Of a stretch of DNA of 64,000 nucleotides, positions 48,044 through 60,745 are shown piece after piece. Source of the DNA: Omphiscola glabra (taxonomy: Eukaryota; Mollusca; Gastropoda; Lymnaeidae); contig OZ024809.1 in assembly GCA_964017045.1 (NCBI GenBank), positions 26,714,618-26,778,617 on the forward strand, read 5' to 3'. The notes under the pieces were generated by a model that made no database searches, had not been told where the DNA came from, and worked only from the letters and a program-made list of their open reading frames with translations. Position numbers and translations under genes: made by a program. Every line of letters begins with the position of its first letter. Position 1 is the first letter of the stretch.

Positions 48044-49895
48044 TGTAACAATCTTCATTATTGGGAATGATGATTGTACTTGAGAAACATGATACATCTG
48101 CTTAGCTTACTTATTTAATTAATTACCACTATTTAAGTTCCTTCACTAATAGAAGACAGATGAGATTTTGCCATCACTATATTTATTCACAACTTGACAT
48201 AATCCACAATAATAATAAAATCTCCGATATAGGAGGGAGATAATACTTTGTCTTAATACCTCACACAAGCTACTACTATAATATTATACAAGATGACACA
48301 TAATTAAATTCTGGAGAGCCAAACACAAATCTCCATACTGTTTTTATATCTAACCGTTCTCTCTCTTCTGTCCTTGACATTCATCCTCACTTCCGGTACA
48401 TATTAATTTACTAAAACAATATGTTAACCAAGATAAAATAATTTGACCTGTTACAGCTAAGTTCAATTTTTTTGTAAAACAGAGTAGCTTGCCCGTGGTT
48501 GCCGTCTACTTTTTACCACTTTGGGTTGGTTCCAAAATCATGTGTTTTTTTTTTGTTTCAAAACCTTAAAGCTAGTAAGTTAATTATGGTTATTTAAAAC
48601 AGACCCAATTAGATAGTTTTTAAAATAAAATTTTTACTTTTACTCAGAATACTTTCATTCCTCTCATTTCACGGGGACGTCATCCAATCCATGTTTACAT
48701 AGCCAAACCATGACAACCGCAAATGAAATGAAAGCGGAAATGATATGCACCAACCCAAAATACTATTTTCTCCCCGAAAATAACAACAATGTTTTTTGTT
48801 GGTGAATGTACCTAATAGTTTGTTTACCATTTTTTTGTAGCTCCATCAAATTCAATCCAAATTTTCTCATTTCCATTCGTCCCTTCGTTTTTTTAAATTT
48901 TATTTTGTCGCTCTTTACAACCGTCTGTTCTTGCTTCCTTTCATTATTCCAACTTTCAATTTTTTTTCGAAGTGCCCGTTTCTTTCCTTCTTCATTTCCC
49001 TTGTTTTTTTTGTGTCATATTTTCTGCCTATTCGAAAAAAATTCTGATAAAAAGTTATATATATATTTTTTTTTAATCGACACAAAGTTATATATATATT
49101 TTTTTAATCGACACAATCCTACGACATTATTTTCAACCAGACAGTTGCCAGCCTTTTACCGTAAGCCTGTTGGTGTAATAATAACTACATTTCTTTCCCC
49201 CGTGTGTACCGTAAAGCCAAAGATTTCCTGGTCTGAGTGGACAATGGTGTTTATAATGGCCGCAGGCGTGCTCTTCTCTAGTTTTCGGGACGGTAGATAA
49301 GCCAGAGGACACCTTTCCTGGTTTATAATAGAAGGTTCTGGTCTGCAGCTTGGCTGGATGTATGCTTTTTTTTAAAAAGAATTTAATGTAAATTGAGTCA
49401 GAACTGGTTTTTCCAACCATTAAAAATCTTCTGCATTCCCTACAAATTGGCTCACGTCCCTTACAAAATGAATTTCTATTTGTTTAATTATTGTATTACA
49501 CGAATTGATTTCGACATTAGAGGGTACCCGTGTGCTTTATTACTATTTAGAAATTTAAAGAAATATATCAAAATGTTTTTACCAGAACTAAAAAATGTGG
49601 GCACGCTGTTCGTATATACTTCTTTGAATCTCTTTTCATCGCACCCCCGGTATTGCCATGTCGCATCCTCTGAGGGTACGATTCCCAGTTTGGGAAACCC
49701 TTGGAAAGAGTATGGACGGAAGGTTTGATGTATTTTGAATGCATCTTGCATGGAGTGGGATGATATTTTCTTGGAAACGTTGGTAAAAAAAGGTATATGG
49801 GTGGGCCGGGGGTGGGGCGAAAGAGACAGATATGGGAGGATGGTGTTTGGAAATCAACTATGGCAAGCCTACGCAAAATAAATCCCACCAGCTCA
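48044..49895. other. AT-rich single-copy sequence
   Basis: Several overlapping frames at 48806-49888 lie on both strands and none has a recognisable domain. Confidence 0.5.
49051..49116 (+). repeat. 34-bp AT-rich direct duplication
   Basis: AAAGTTATATATATATTTTT followed by TTAATCGACAC occurs twice. Confidence 0.85.
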
Positions 49896-50456
49896 ACTTA
49901 CAGCCCACCGGCACAACATACAGCCCACCAGCACAACATACATCTCACCAACGCAACATACAGCCCACCGGCACAACATACATCTCACCAACACAGCATA
50001 CAGCCCACCAACACAACATACATCCCACCAGCACAACATACAGCCCACCAGCACAACATACATCCCACCAACACAACATACAGCCCACCGTCACAACATA
50101 CATCTCACCAGCACAACATACATCTCACCAACACAACATACATCTCACCAACACAACATACATCTCACCAACACAACATACATCTCACCAACACAACATA
50201 CAGCCCACCGGCACAACATACAGCCCACCAGCACAACATACTGCCCACCGGCACAACATACTGCCCACCGGCACAACATACTGCCCACCGGCACAACATA
50301 CAGCCCACCGGTACAACTTACTGCCCACCGGCACAACATACTGCCCACCGGCACAACATACTGCCCATCGGCACAACGTACTGCCCACCGGCACAACGTA
50401 CTGCCCACCGGCACAACATACTGCCCACCGGCACAACATACTGCCCACCGGCACTC
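49896..50456 (+). repeat. 20-bp minisatellite, 28 copies
   Basis: The unit is AGCCCACCGGCACAACATAC with ATCTCACCA (middle third) and TGCCCACCG (last third) subtypes in blocks. Pro/His/Thr-rich frames on the plus strand, and Gly/Val/Cys-rich frames on the minus strand, are artefacts of the period. Confidence 0.97.
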
Positions 50457-50760
50457 ACTATGTGAACCCTCGACACCTTTAATGAAGAATTGTACTATTA
50501 AAAATATTTTTTAAAAAAATATTTAGTTTTTAGATTTATGATAAGAATATATTTAGGAGATAAATATAAATAAAAATTTGCATGTGTAAAATAATATATA
50601 ATTAGTAATTTATTATTTGATAGTTGAATACTTCATTATAAACGAAATTGTCTATGATTGTATAATTTCCTAGCATAGATTGCCCACGTGACTTATTTTC
50701 TTGCGGCCCATAGCACTGTTCATGGTGCAACAGGGTCCTCAGCATATGTCGAGTAGTGCA

Positions 50761-53478
50761 GGCTTGATCTATCGGTAGATGGGTTTAATGGAGTTGTCCA
50801 GACTTGATCTATCGGTAGATGGGTTTAATGGAGTTGTCCAGACTTAATCTATCGGTAGATGGGTTTAATGGAGTTGTCCAGACTTAATCTATCGGTAGAT
50901 GGGTTTAATGGAGTTGTCCAGTCTTAATCTATCGGTAGATGGGTTTAATGGAGTTGTCCAGACTTAATCTATCGGTAGATGGGTTTAATGGAGTTGACCA
51001 GACTTAATCTATCGGTAGATGGGTTTAATGGAGTTGTCCAGACTTAATCTATCGGTAGATGGGTTTAATGGAGTTGTCCAGACTTAATCTATCGGTAGAT
51101 GGGTTTAATGGAGTTGTCCAGACTTAATCTATCGGTAGATGGGTTTAATGGAGTTGTCCAGTCTTAATCTATCGGTAAATGGGTTTAATGGAGTTGTCCA
51201 GACTTGATCTATCGGTAGATGGGTTTAATGGAGTTGTCCAGACTTAATCTATCGGTAGATGGGTTTAATGGAGTTGTCCAGACTTAATCTAACGGTAGAT
51301 GGGTTTAATGGAGTTGTCCAGTCTTAATCTATCGGTAGATGGGTTGAATGGAGTTGTCCAGACTTAATCTATCGGTAGATGGGTTTAATGGAGTTGTCCA
51401 GACTTAATCTATCGGTAGATGGGTTTAATGGAGTTGTCCAGACTTAATCTATCGGTAGATGGGTTTAATGGAGTTGTCCAGTCTTAATCTATCGGTAGAT
51501 GGGTTTAATGGAGTTGTCCAGACTTGATCTATCGGTAGATGGGTTTAATGGAGTTGTCCAGACTTAATCTATCGGTAGATGGGTTTAATGGAGTTGTCCA
51601 GTCTTGATCAATCGGTAGATGGGTTTAATGGAGTTGTCCAGTCTTAATCTATCGGTAGATGGGTTTAATGGAGTTGTCCAGTCTTAATCTATCGGTAGAT
51701 GGGTTTAATGGAGTTGTCCAGACTTAATCTATCGGTAGATGGGTTTAATGGAGTTGTCCAGTCTTAATCTAGCGGTAGATGGGTTTAATGGAGTTGTCCA
51801 GTCTTAATCTATCGGTAGATGGGTTTAATGGAGTTGTCCAGTCTTAATCTATCGGTAGATGGGTTTAATGGAGTTGTCCAGACTTAATCTATCGGTAGAT
51901 GGGTTTAATGGAGTTGTCCAGACTTAATCTATCGGTAGATGGGTTTAATGGAGCTGTCCAGTCTTGATCAATCGGTAGATGGGTTTAATGGAGTTGTCCA
52001 GACTTAATCTATCGGTAGATGGGTTTAATGGAGTTGTCCAGACTTAATCTATCGGTAGATGGGTTTAATGGAGTTGTCCAGACTTAATCTATCGGTAGAT
52101 GGGTTTAATGGAGTTGTCCAGACTTAATCTATCGGTAGATGGGTTTAATGGAGTTGTCCAGTCTTAATCTATCGGTAGATGGGTTTAATGGAGTTGTCCA
52201 GTCTTAATCTATCGGTAGATGGGTTTAATGGAGTTGTCCAGTCTTAATCTATCGGTATATGGGTTTAATGGAGTTGTCCGGTCTTAATCTATCGGTAGAT
52301 GGTTTTAATGGAGTTGTCCAGACTTAATCTATCGGTAGATGGGTTTAATGGAGCTGTCCAGTCTTGATCAATCGGTAGATGGGTTTAATGGAGTTGTCCA
52401 GTCTTAATCTATCGGTAGATGGGTTTAATGGAGTTGTCCAGTCTTAATCTATCGGTAGATGGGTTTAATGGAGTTGTCCAGACTTAATCTATCGGTAGAT
52501 GGGTTTAATGGAGTTGTCCAGACTTAATCTATCGGTAGATGGGTTTAATGGAGCTGTCCAGTCTTGATCAATCGGTAGATGGGTTTAATGGAGTTGTCCA
52601 GACTTAATCTATCGGTAGATGGGTTTAATGGAGTTGTCCAGACTTAATCTATCGGTAGATGGGTTTAATGGAGTTGTCCAGACTTAATCTATCGGTAGAT
52701 GGGTTTAATGGAGTTGTCCAGACTTAATCTATCGGTAGATGGGTTTAATGGAGTTGTCCAGTCTTAATCTATCGGTAGATGGGTTTAATGGAGTTGTCCA
52801 GTCTTAATCTATCGGTAGATGTGTTTAATGGAGTTGTCCAGTCTTAATCTATCGGTAGATGGGTTTAATGGAGTTGTCCGGTCTTAATCTATCGGTAGAT
52901 GGTTTTAATGGATTTTTCCAGGCTTAATCTATCGGAAGATGGGTTTAATGGAGATGTCCAGTCTTGATCAATCGGTAGATGGGTTTAATGGAGTTGTCCA
53001 GTCTTAATCTATCGGTAGATGGGTTTAATGGAGTTGTCCAGTCTTAATCTATCGGTAGATGGGTTTAATGGAGTTGTCCAGTCTTAATCTATCGGTAGAT
53101 GGGTTTAATGGAGTTGTCCAGACTTAATCTATCGGTAGATGGGTTTAATGGAGTTGTCCAGTCTTGATCAATCGGTAGATGGGTTTAATGGAGTTGTCCA
53201 GTCTTAATCTATCGGTAGATGGGTTTAATGGAGTTGTCCAGTCTTAATCTATCGGTAGATGGGTTTAATGGAGTTGTCCAGTCTTAATCTATCGGTAGAT
53301 GGGTTTAATGGAGTTGTCCAGACTTAATCTATCGGTAGATGGGTTTAATGGAGTTGTCCAGACTTAATCTATCGGTAGATGGGTTTAATAGAGTTGTCCA
53401 GTCTTAATCTATCGGTAGATGGGTTTAATGGAGTTGTCCAGACTTAATCTATCGGTAGATGGGTTTAATAGAGTTGAT
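50761..53478 (+). repeat. 40-bp satellite array, about 68 copies (2.7 kb)
   Basis: The unit contains GACTTAATCTATCGGTAGAT followed by GGGTTTAATGGAGTTGTCCA with almost no length variation. A dyad ATCTA-TCGG-TAGAT sits in every unit. Variant units (GTCTTGATCA; GTCCG followed by GTTTTAATG) recur 400 and 600 bp apart, showing higher-order duplication. Confidence 0.98.
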
Positions 53479-54015
53479 AGGCTTTAACTATCGATAGAGG
53501 AGTTGAATAGAGTTGTTGTTAAAGTGCTGTTAAAATAGATTGAATATTCTATTTGAAAAGGTGCTTCTAGCATGAGTTGGGGCTGCACAGCTCCCATGGG
53601 AGGGACTGATTAGTTTATGACATGTTTGACTTTGAGCAACGTCCAGTATGCGGAATCATTTTGTGGAAAGATGATGTATAATAGAAGAGGACGAAAATGG
53701 TCGACGTGTCCGTCTTTCGCCATGCATGACCTACAGAAGGCTTCCCTCTCATGCTGTCTATTCCTGGCCCAGGCGCCCACGTCAGCAGTAACCAGGTCAC
53801 TTGTCTTCCTTAGGGGGGAGGGGGGTCGATATCATTAATCAATTGTGCTATAGGTCACTTCCGCATTGGGGGAGCCGCCATGTCTGATTTGAGCGTTAGC
53901 TTTTTGTTTGGGGTGAGATAATGAAAGGATTACCTTATGATGTAACTCAGTTTTTTGTTTTATTTTAAAAGCCACGATGCAAATAAGTTGTTTGTTTTTA
54001 AGTTGTTTGTTTTTT
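53479..54015. other. single-copy sequence between arrays
   Basis: The stretch at 53590-53800 is GC-richer than its surroundings. It has short frames on both strands but no recognised product. Confidence 0.5.
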
Positions 54016-54712
54016 GTCAGGCTTCTGAGCCTTATTTTTGTCGTTTGTTGTCAGGCTTCTTAGTCTTATTGTGTCGTTTTTGTCAGGCCTCTGAGTCTTA
54101 TTTTGTCGTTTTTGTCAGGCTTCTGAGCCTTATTTTTGTCGTTTTTGTCAGGCCTCTGAGCCTTATTTTTGTCGTTTTTGTCAGGCCTCTGAGTCTTATT
54201 TTTGTCGTTTTTGTCAGGCTTCTGAGCCTTATTTTTGTCGTTTTTGTCAGGCCTCTGAGTTTTATTTTGTCGTTTTTGTCAGGCTTCTTAGTCTTATTTT
54301 GTCGTTTTTTGTCAGGCTTCTTAGTCTTATTTAGTCGTTTTTGTCAGGCCTCTGAGTCTTATTTTGTCGTTTTTGTCAGGCTTCTGAGTCTTATTTTGTC
54401 GTTTTTGTCAGGCCTCTGAGTCTTATTTTTGTCGTTTTTGTCAGGCTTCTTAGTCTTATTTTGTCGTTTTTTGTCAGGCTTCTTAGTCTTATTTAGTCGT
54501 TTTTGTCAGGCCTCTGAGTCTTATTTTTGTCGTTTTTGTCAGGCCTCTGAGTCTTATTTTTGTAGTTTTTGTCAGGCTTCTGTCTTATTTTGTCGTTTTT
54601 GTCAGGCTTCTTAGTCTTATTTTGTCGTTTTTGTCAGGCCTCTGAGTCTTATTTTGTCGTTTTTGTCAGGCTTCTGAGTCTTATTTTGTCGTTTTTTGTC
54701 GGGCTTCTTGTT
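54016..54712 (+). repeat. minisatellite of about 32-34 bp, about 21 copies
   Basis: The unit contains GTCAGGCTTCTGAGTCTTAT then TTTGTCGTTTTT. T-run length varies between units. Hydrophobic frames result from T-rich codons and are not membrane proteins. Confidence 0.95.
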
Positions 54713-54891
54713 CGTTGAGATACTTGGAAAACTTCCATAAAACACATCAACATTATTGCAAGTTTAGATTCAGTAAAATAATATTAACTGGGCGGAACGT
54801 TTGTCCCCATAATTATGACATTGCATGTATGGCTTCTACAGCTCAAAGAACAATACACGATGTGTGTTGCGGGCGACATGCTAGACTTGAG

Positions 54892-55094
54892 CAGCGGATC
54901 TCAAAACCTGCGGGTCGCGAACCCTTCGAGGTAGGGGGGGGGGCTTCGAACGCTCTTACACAGGGGTCGCCTAAGACCATCGGAAAACACATATTTAGGA
55001 TGTAGCAACGAAAAGAATTTTATGATTGGCAGGTCGCCATAACATGAGGAATTGTAATAAAGGGTCGCGACATTTGGAAGGTTGAGAACCGCTG
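54892..55094 (-). mobile_element. SPIN-like hAT MITE (203 bp), degraded
   Basis: The element begins CAGCGGATCTCAAAACC and ends GAGAACCGCTG, with the same interior as the other copies (CGCCTAAGACCATCGG at about 54968). The flanks GACTTGAG and ATCTAGAG agree at only 5 of 8 positions. The copy is therefore old or its ends are mutated. Confidence 0.75.
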
Positions 55095-55891
55095 ATCTAG
55101 AGAAATAGTTTAGAGCATTAAAAAAAAAAGCCCAGAAACGTGGGAGTCTCTGACATAACAGTTCTAGACCAATAAAGAGATCACCTTAACCCCTGACACC
55201 AGAAGGACACTTGCCGGGTCATAGGTCATGTCTCTTAGCCAAAGTGCTGGTTGACGGTGCCTCGCGGGATCACGTTTCTTCCTAGCAGAGACCGGTCTGA
55301 TATCTGAGCTGGTCAAGACATGTCTACATCGGATCAGAGCAATGAACTTCTTGGGTTCAAGTTTTATTTTTAATGATAATAATGAATGGCTTTTGAGTTT
55401 CAAATAAAAATTTTAAAATTTAGTTTATTATTTATTTTTTAAAATATGATAGATTTTCTTTATGGGTGGGTTGGTTGCAGGGGTTGGAGGGGGGGGGGGG
55501 GGAGATAGTTTTTGTCAGTTCTTGGGATCATAAATAACATGGCGGACTTTTAACAAAGCTACACTTTTTAACAAAAAACTTAAGATTTACTGCCATATAA
55601 GAATAGAAGTGTTGTTTGGTGATTTGACCAGCACAGTTACACACTTTTTGTGTTACATGTATTCTGCTATCACCTGAGTTTGAGAGGAACATCCTTGGGG
55701 TGGGAGGGGGGGGGAGCGGGATTAAAATAGCCCATGAATGTAACAAACGGTGATAACTTATTAATGCGACAACCACCGTGCTATTTCTAGAAGTTCTAAT
55801 TAGACTGGAAGTCAGTCAAGTAGGCCCACTTCTGGGCGCTTCCTGTCACTCACGGTCCCTGTAATACTGCATGATCCCTGGTCAAAAAAAC
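55095..55891. other. single-copy sequence
   Basis: G runs at 55489-55502 and 55706-55714; no gene recognised. Confidence 0.5.
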
Positions 55892-57761
55892 CCAACTACG
55901 GTTTGCAGTGAACTGAGACATCTCTGTTACAGCAACTACGGTTTGCAGTGAACTGAGAGATCTCTGTTACAGCAACTACGGCTTGCAGTGAACTGAGAGA
56001 TCTCTGTTACAGCAACTACGTTTGCAGTGAACTGAGAGATCTCTGTTACAGCAACTACGGTTTGCAGTGAACTGAGAGATCTCTGTTACAGCAACTCCGG
56101 TTTGCAGTGAACTGAGATATCTATGTTACAGCAACTACGGTTTGCAGTGAACTGAGAGATCTCTGTTACAGCAACTACGTTTGCAGTGAACTGAGAGATC
56201 TCTTACAGCAACTCCGGTTTGCAGTGAACTGAGAGATCTCTGTTACAGCAACTACGGTTTGCAGTGAACTGAGAGATCTCTGTTACAGCAACTACGGTTT
56301 GCAGTGAACTGAGAGATCTCTGTTACAGCAACTCCGGTTTGCAGTGAACTGAGATATCTCTGTTACAGCAACTACGGGTTGCAGTGAACTGAGATATCTC
56401 TGTTACAGCAACTACGGTTTGCAGTGAACTGAGATATCTCTGTTACAGCAACTACGGCTTGCAGTGAACTGAGAGATCTCTGTTACAGCAACTACGGTTT
56501 GCAGTGAACTGAGAGATCTCTGTTACAGCAACTACGGTTTGCAGTGAACTGAGAGATCTCTGTTACAGCAACTCCGGTTTGCAGTGAACTGAGATATCTC
56601 TGTTACAGCAACTACGGTTTGCAGTGAACTGAGAGATCTCTGTTACAGCAACTCCGGTTTGCAGTGAACTGAGATATCTCTGTTACAGCAACTACGGTTT
56701 GCAGTGAACTGAGAGATCTCTGTTACAGCAACTCCGGTTTGCAGTGAACTGAGATATCTATGTTACAGCAACTACGGTTTGCAGTGAACTGAGAGATCTA
56801 TGTTACAGCAACTACGGTTTGCAGTGAACTGAGAGATCTCTTACAGCAACTACGGCTTGCAGTGAACTGAGACATCTCTGTTACAGCAACTACGGTTTGC
56901 AGTGAACTGAGAGATCTCTGTTACAGCAACTCCGGTTTGCAGTGAACTGAGATATCTCTGTTACAGCAACTACGGTTTGCAGTGAACTGAGAGATCTCTG
57001 TTACAGCAACTCCGGTTTGCAGTGAACTGAGATATCTATGTTACAGCAACTACGGTTTGCAGTGAACTGAGAGATCTCTGTTACAGCAACTACGTTTGCA
57101 GTGAACTGAGAGATCTCTTACAGCAACTACGGCTTGCAGTGAACTGAGAGATCTCTGTTACAGCAACTACGGTTTGCAGTGAACTGAGAGATCTCTGTTA
57201 CAGCAACTACGGTTTGCAGTGAACTGAGAGATCTCTGTTACAGCAACTCCGGTTTGCAGTGAACTGAGATATCTCTGTTACAGCAACTACGGGTTGCAGT
57301 GAACTGAGATATCTCTGTTACAGCAACTACGGTTTGCAGTGAACTGAGATATCTCTGTTACAGCAACTACGGCTTGCAGTGAACTGAGAGATCTCTGTTA
57401 CAGCAACTACGGTTTGCAGTGAACTGAGAGATCTCTGTTACAGCAACTACGGTTTGCAGTGAACTGAGAGATCTCTGTTACAGCAACTCCGGTTTGCAGT
57501 GAACTGAGATATCTCTGTTACAGCAACTACGGTTTGCAGTGAACTGAGAGATCTCTGTTACAGCAACTCCGGTTTGCAGTGAACTGAGATATCTCTGTTA
57601 CAGCAACTACGGTTTGCAGTGAACTGAGAGATCTCTGTTACAGCAACTCCGGTTTGCAGTGAACTGAGATATCTATGTTACAGCAACTACGGTTTGCAGT
57701 GAACTGAGAGATCTATGTTACAGCAACTACGGTTTGCAGTGAACTGAGAGATCTCTGTAAC
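55892..57761 (+). repeat. 40-bp satellite array, about 47 copies (1.9 kb)
   Basis: The unit contains GCAACTACGGTTTGCAGTGA then ACTGAGAGATCTCTGTTACA. It includes the 10-bp palindrome AGAGATCTCT, often changed to AGATATCTCT. A block of about 640 bp (from 56200) recurs at an offset of about 915 bp with the same order of variants. It is unrelated in sequence to the 40-bp array at 50761. Confidence 0.98.
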
Positions 57762-58145
57762 ACCTTTAAGTAAGCATGCGGTGGTGGCTATTTTTTTCAT
57801 AAAAATCATGTGAGACTCTATAATGACTGAATATTATTGAACAAATTATTAAAGAATATTTCATTTTGCCGTGCACTTCCGTCTTGTCCCAAACAGCTGT
57901 GTTTGAAAAGAAAGAAATCAATACATAAACCCAGTCTTTCCTAGGTAAAATTATAGAAATAATTTGTTCCATGATTCCAGGAAAAGTGTCCCCTTTAACC
58001 CATTTCCTGGAAAAAACTGAACTTGAGAAACCTCAATTATTAGAGCAGAACTGATGTATGTATTTATTTGTTATTGTTTTGTTGTTTTTTGGTCTTTTTT
58101 TCGTTTGTTTTTTTTTCGATTTCATATTTTAGCTCGTTGTTGATA
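57762..58145. other. single-copy sequence
   Basis: A 68-codon minus-strand frame has no recognisable motif. Confidence 0.5.
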
Positions 58146-58432
58146 ATTTTGATTTGGACCCCCATGATAGTTTTGATTTGAACCCCCATGATAGTTTTGA
58201 TTTGGACCCCCATGATAGTTTTGATTTGAACCCCCATGATAGTTTTGATTTGGACCCCCATGATAGTTTTGATTTGAACCCCCATGATAGTTTTGATTTG
58301 GACCCCCATGATAGTTTTGATTTGGACCCCCATGGTAGTTTTGATTTGGACCACCATGATAGTTTTGATTTGGACCCCTATGATAGTTTTGATTTGGACC
58401 ACCATGATAGTTTTTATTTGGACCCCCAATGT
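58146..58432 (+). repeat. 24-bp minisatellite, about 12 copies
   Basis: The unit contains CCCCCATGATAGTTTTGATT then TGGA or TGAA, which alternate in the first half, so the effective period there is 48 bp. Confidence 0.95.
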
Positions 58433-58609
58433 CATGATTAATGTGAAGATCACCGAGGAATAAAGAACGAGGAAATATGTATCCCAGCTTCGATTTAAAA
58501 AAAAAATTAAAAGTATCTGTATTATAAAATCCCTAAGTTCTTTATATCTATCGACCGAGACAATCGGCTTTTTAACACTGTGGTATTTATTTTTATAGAT
58601 CCCGTCGCT

Positions 58610-58723
58610 AAACTCTGATCACACACACACACACACACACGAAAGAGAGGAGAGAGAAAGATAGATGGAGAGAGGGGGAGAGTGTGTGTGATCAGAGTTT
58701 AAACTCTGATCACACACACTCTC
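58610..58723. repeat. (CA)n, GA-rich spacer and 46-bp perfect palindrome
   Basis: AAACTCTGATCACACACAC at 58610 is followed by a GA-rich spacer. A perfect palindrome with 23-bp arms and no spacer spans 58678-58723, centred on AGAGTTT|AAACTCT. A diverged fourth copy of the arm lies at 58758. Confidence 0.93.
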
Positions 58724-59810
58724 TATCTCTTTTTTCCTCTTGTATATATCCCGTTGCCAAACTCTGTTCACTGTCTCTAACACTCTGGACACCCTGCCTC
58801 TTAGCTTCTCTTGCTGCTTAACTACTCAATTTCTCCTCGCCGTTTCCTATCTCTTCTTCCGCGCCCTCTTAGCTCCACCTATTTGGTTACTCCCTCCTCT
58901 CACCTACTTCCTGTCCACCACCCTATCACCCATGATCCTAGTTCAATCCCGACTCTCCTGTTGCCCCCCCCCCACCCCACCAACCTCCCTTCCTTTTTCT
59001 GGTGCCTGTTGCCCCCCCCCCCCCCCCCCCCCATAGTACAAACACGCTGAACCGTGCTCTAATGAAAGCCAGCACCTCTGTCCCTGAGGCTTCCCCGACA
59101 GGTCAGACGTCATGATAATATATGATTTATACCACCGTAATAACATACGGCCGTGCAGCCACACAGACATTCGTATTATAGTGGCCCCGGGCAGTGGGGC
59201 AGATATGCAGGGCCTCCATACAAACGCACTCAAACCATCGACTTTCGCAATATGATTATAACTATTTGTTTTACCCGTTATTTCGTGACATTACTATTAT
59301 TTTTTTTAAATTTTGACAATCGCAGTGGTTCTTAAAAATGTTTACTAATTTTACCACCCTGTAACAATTATGGATCATTGCATGTTTTTTTTTTTTTTTT
59401 TTGTTAGATCTCATCTAGTAGTAGTAAAATCAAACCAATTCATCTCAACGTTATGGAAAGTTCATCCAAACAAATGGACACGCCAAGGATGGACTTAGAT
59501 CCAATCTCACTGAAAGATTTTATTTTCTGTGACCAATTTTACAAATTGAGTTTAATGCCCGCAGCCTGGATGCGACCGTCGTAGACACGTATAAATAGAA
59601 TATGAATATATTGGCCTACGTGTAATATGTTATCACAAGCGCGTGTGCCCTGCTCAATGGCCACGAGTAGCTGTATAGATCAGCCGGCCAGCAACAGGTA
59701 CATACATCAAAGGTAAGGAGATCAAATACCGTCGGGTCAATGTTCGCGGAGGGAACTTGTATATAGAGATAGCGATGTCTCCTCTACTAAAGCAGGCTTG
59801 CGCGGTTACC
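58724..59810. other. single-copy sequence with C and T runs
   Basis: C runs at 58965-58973 and 59012-59032, and a T18 run at 59385-59402. Pro-rich frames come from the C runs. Confidence 0.5.
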
Positions 59811-60099
59811 GGAACTTTGATCGAAAGAAATTTCGTCGACACAAATTTGATCGACGGAAAGTTGATCGAACGGAAATTTCGTCGAATCTTTTTTTCAGTT
59901 CACACGTTAAAATTTTCTTCAAATTTCTTTTTCAACGCACTACTATAATATACAGTAAAACAAAATAATGCGTTCAAAAAGAAATTTGACGCAGAATTTG
60001 AATGTTTAAACTAAAAAAATAAATTTGACCAAATTTCCGTTCGGTCAAATTTCCGTCGATCAATTTTCCGTCGACGAAATTTCTTTCGATCAAATTTCC
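59811..60099. mobile_element. foldback element with long inverted arms (289 bp)
   Basis: The left arm contains GATCGAAAGAAATTTCGTCG, and the right arm ends with its reverse complement. The arms extend inward with about 80% pairing through GATCGAACGGAAATTT and an A/T-rich centre, so most of the element can fold on itself. Each arm is built of degenerate 15-19 bp sub-units around ATCGACGGAAA. No target duplication or protein is visible, and the superfamily is unknown. Confidence 0.65.
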
Positions 60100-60337
60100 A
60101 GATACGGGCTTGCATAACATGCGGCCCGTCATTACCAACTTGGCGCCCCGCGAAGTAACGAAATATTATGTATTATTATTATTTTCTTAATAGTTTTTAT
60201 ATCTGTCCTATTATCTTTCGGCCCGCACAAGTTTTTCCTAAAGTATTAAGGGCCGACGTACATTTTGAGTTGCAGGCCTACACTAAAGAAATAGGTAGCA
60301 TTTTTATGTTATCTTCTTAATTTAATTTGGCCGCTTT

Positions 60338-60745
60338 CTTAAAACAAACCTGCTATTCTCACAGTTTCAGCAGCACAAGCTCATCTTTCTTAAAACAAGC
60401 ATGCTATTCTCACAGTTTCAGCAGCACAAGCTCATCTTTCTTAAAACAAGCATGCTATTCTCACAGTTTCAGCAGCACAAGCTCATCTTTCTTAAAACAA
60501 GCAGGCTATTCCCACAGTTTCAGCAGCACAGGCTCATCTTTCTTAAAACAAGCATGCTATTCTCACAGTTTCAGCAGCACAAGCTCATCTTTCTAAAAAC
60601 AAGCATGCTATTCTCACAGTTTCAGCAGCACAAGCTCATCTTTCTAAAAACAAGCATGCTATTCTCCCAGTTTCAGCAGCACAAGCTCATCTTTCTTAAA
60701 GCAAACCTGCTATTCTCACAGTTTCAGCAACACAAGTTCAGAAAA
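60338..60745 (+). repeat. 51-bp minisatellite, 8 copies
   Basis: The unit contains CATGCTATTCTCACAGTTTC, AGCAGCACAAGCTCATCTTT and CTTAAAACAAG. 17-codon periodicity explains the two overlapping Ser/Phe-rich frames. Confidence 0.95.

Noticed and set aside
50761..53478. CRISPR-like array with 40-bp periodicity
   Set aside because: Units are contiguous with no unique spacers, and the window is clearly eukaryotic.
53955..54419. Hydrophobic 154-codon frame resembling a membrane protein
   Set aside because: T-rich tandem unit read as Phe/Leu/Val codons; frame drifts with unit length and has no gene context.
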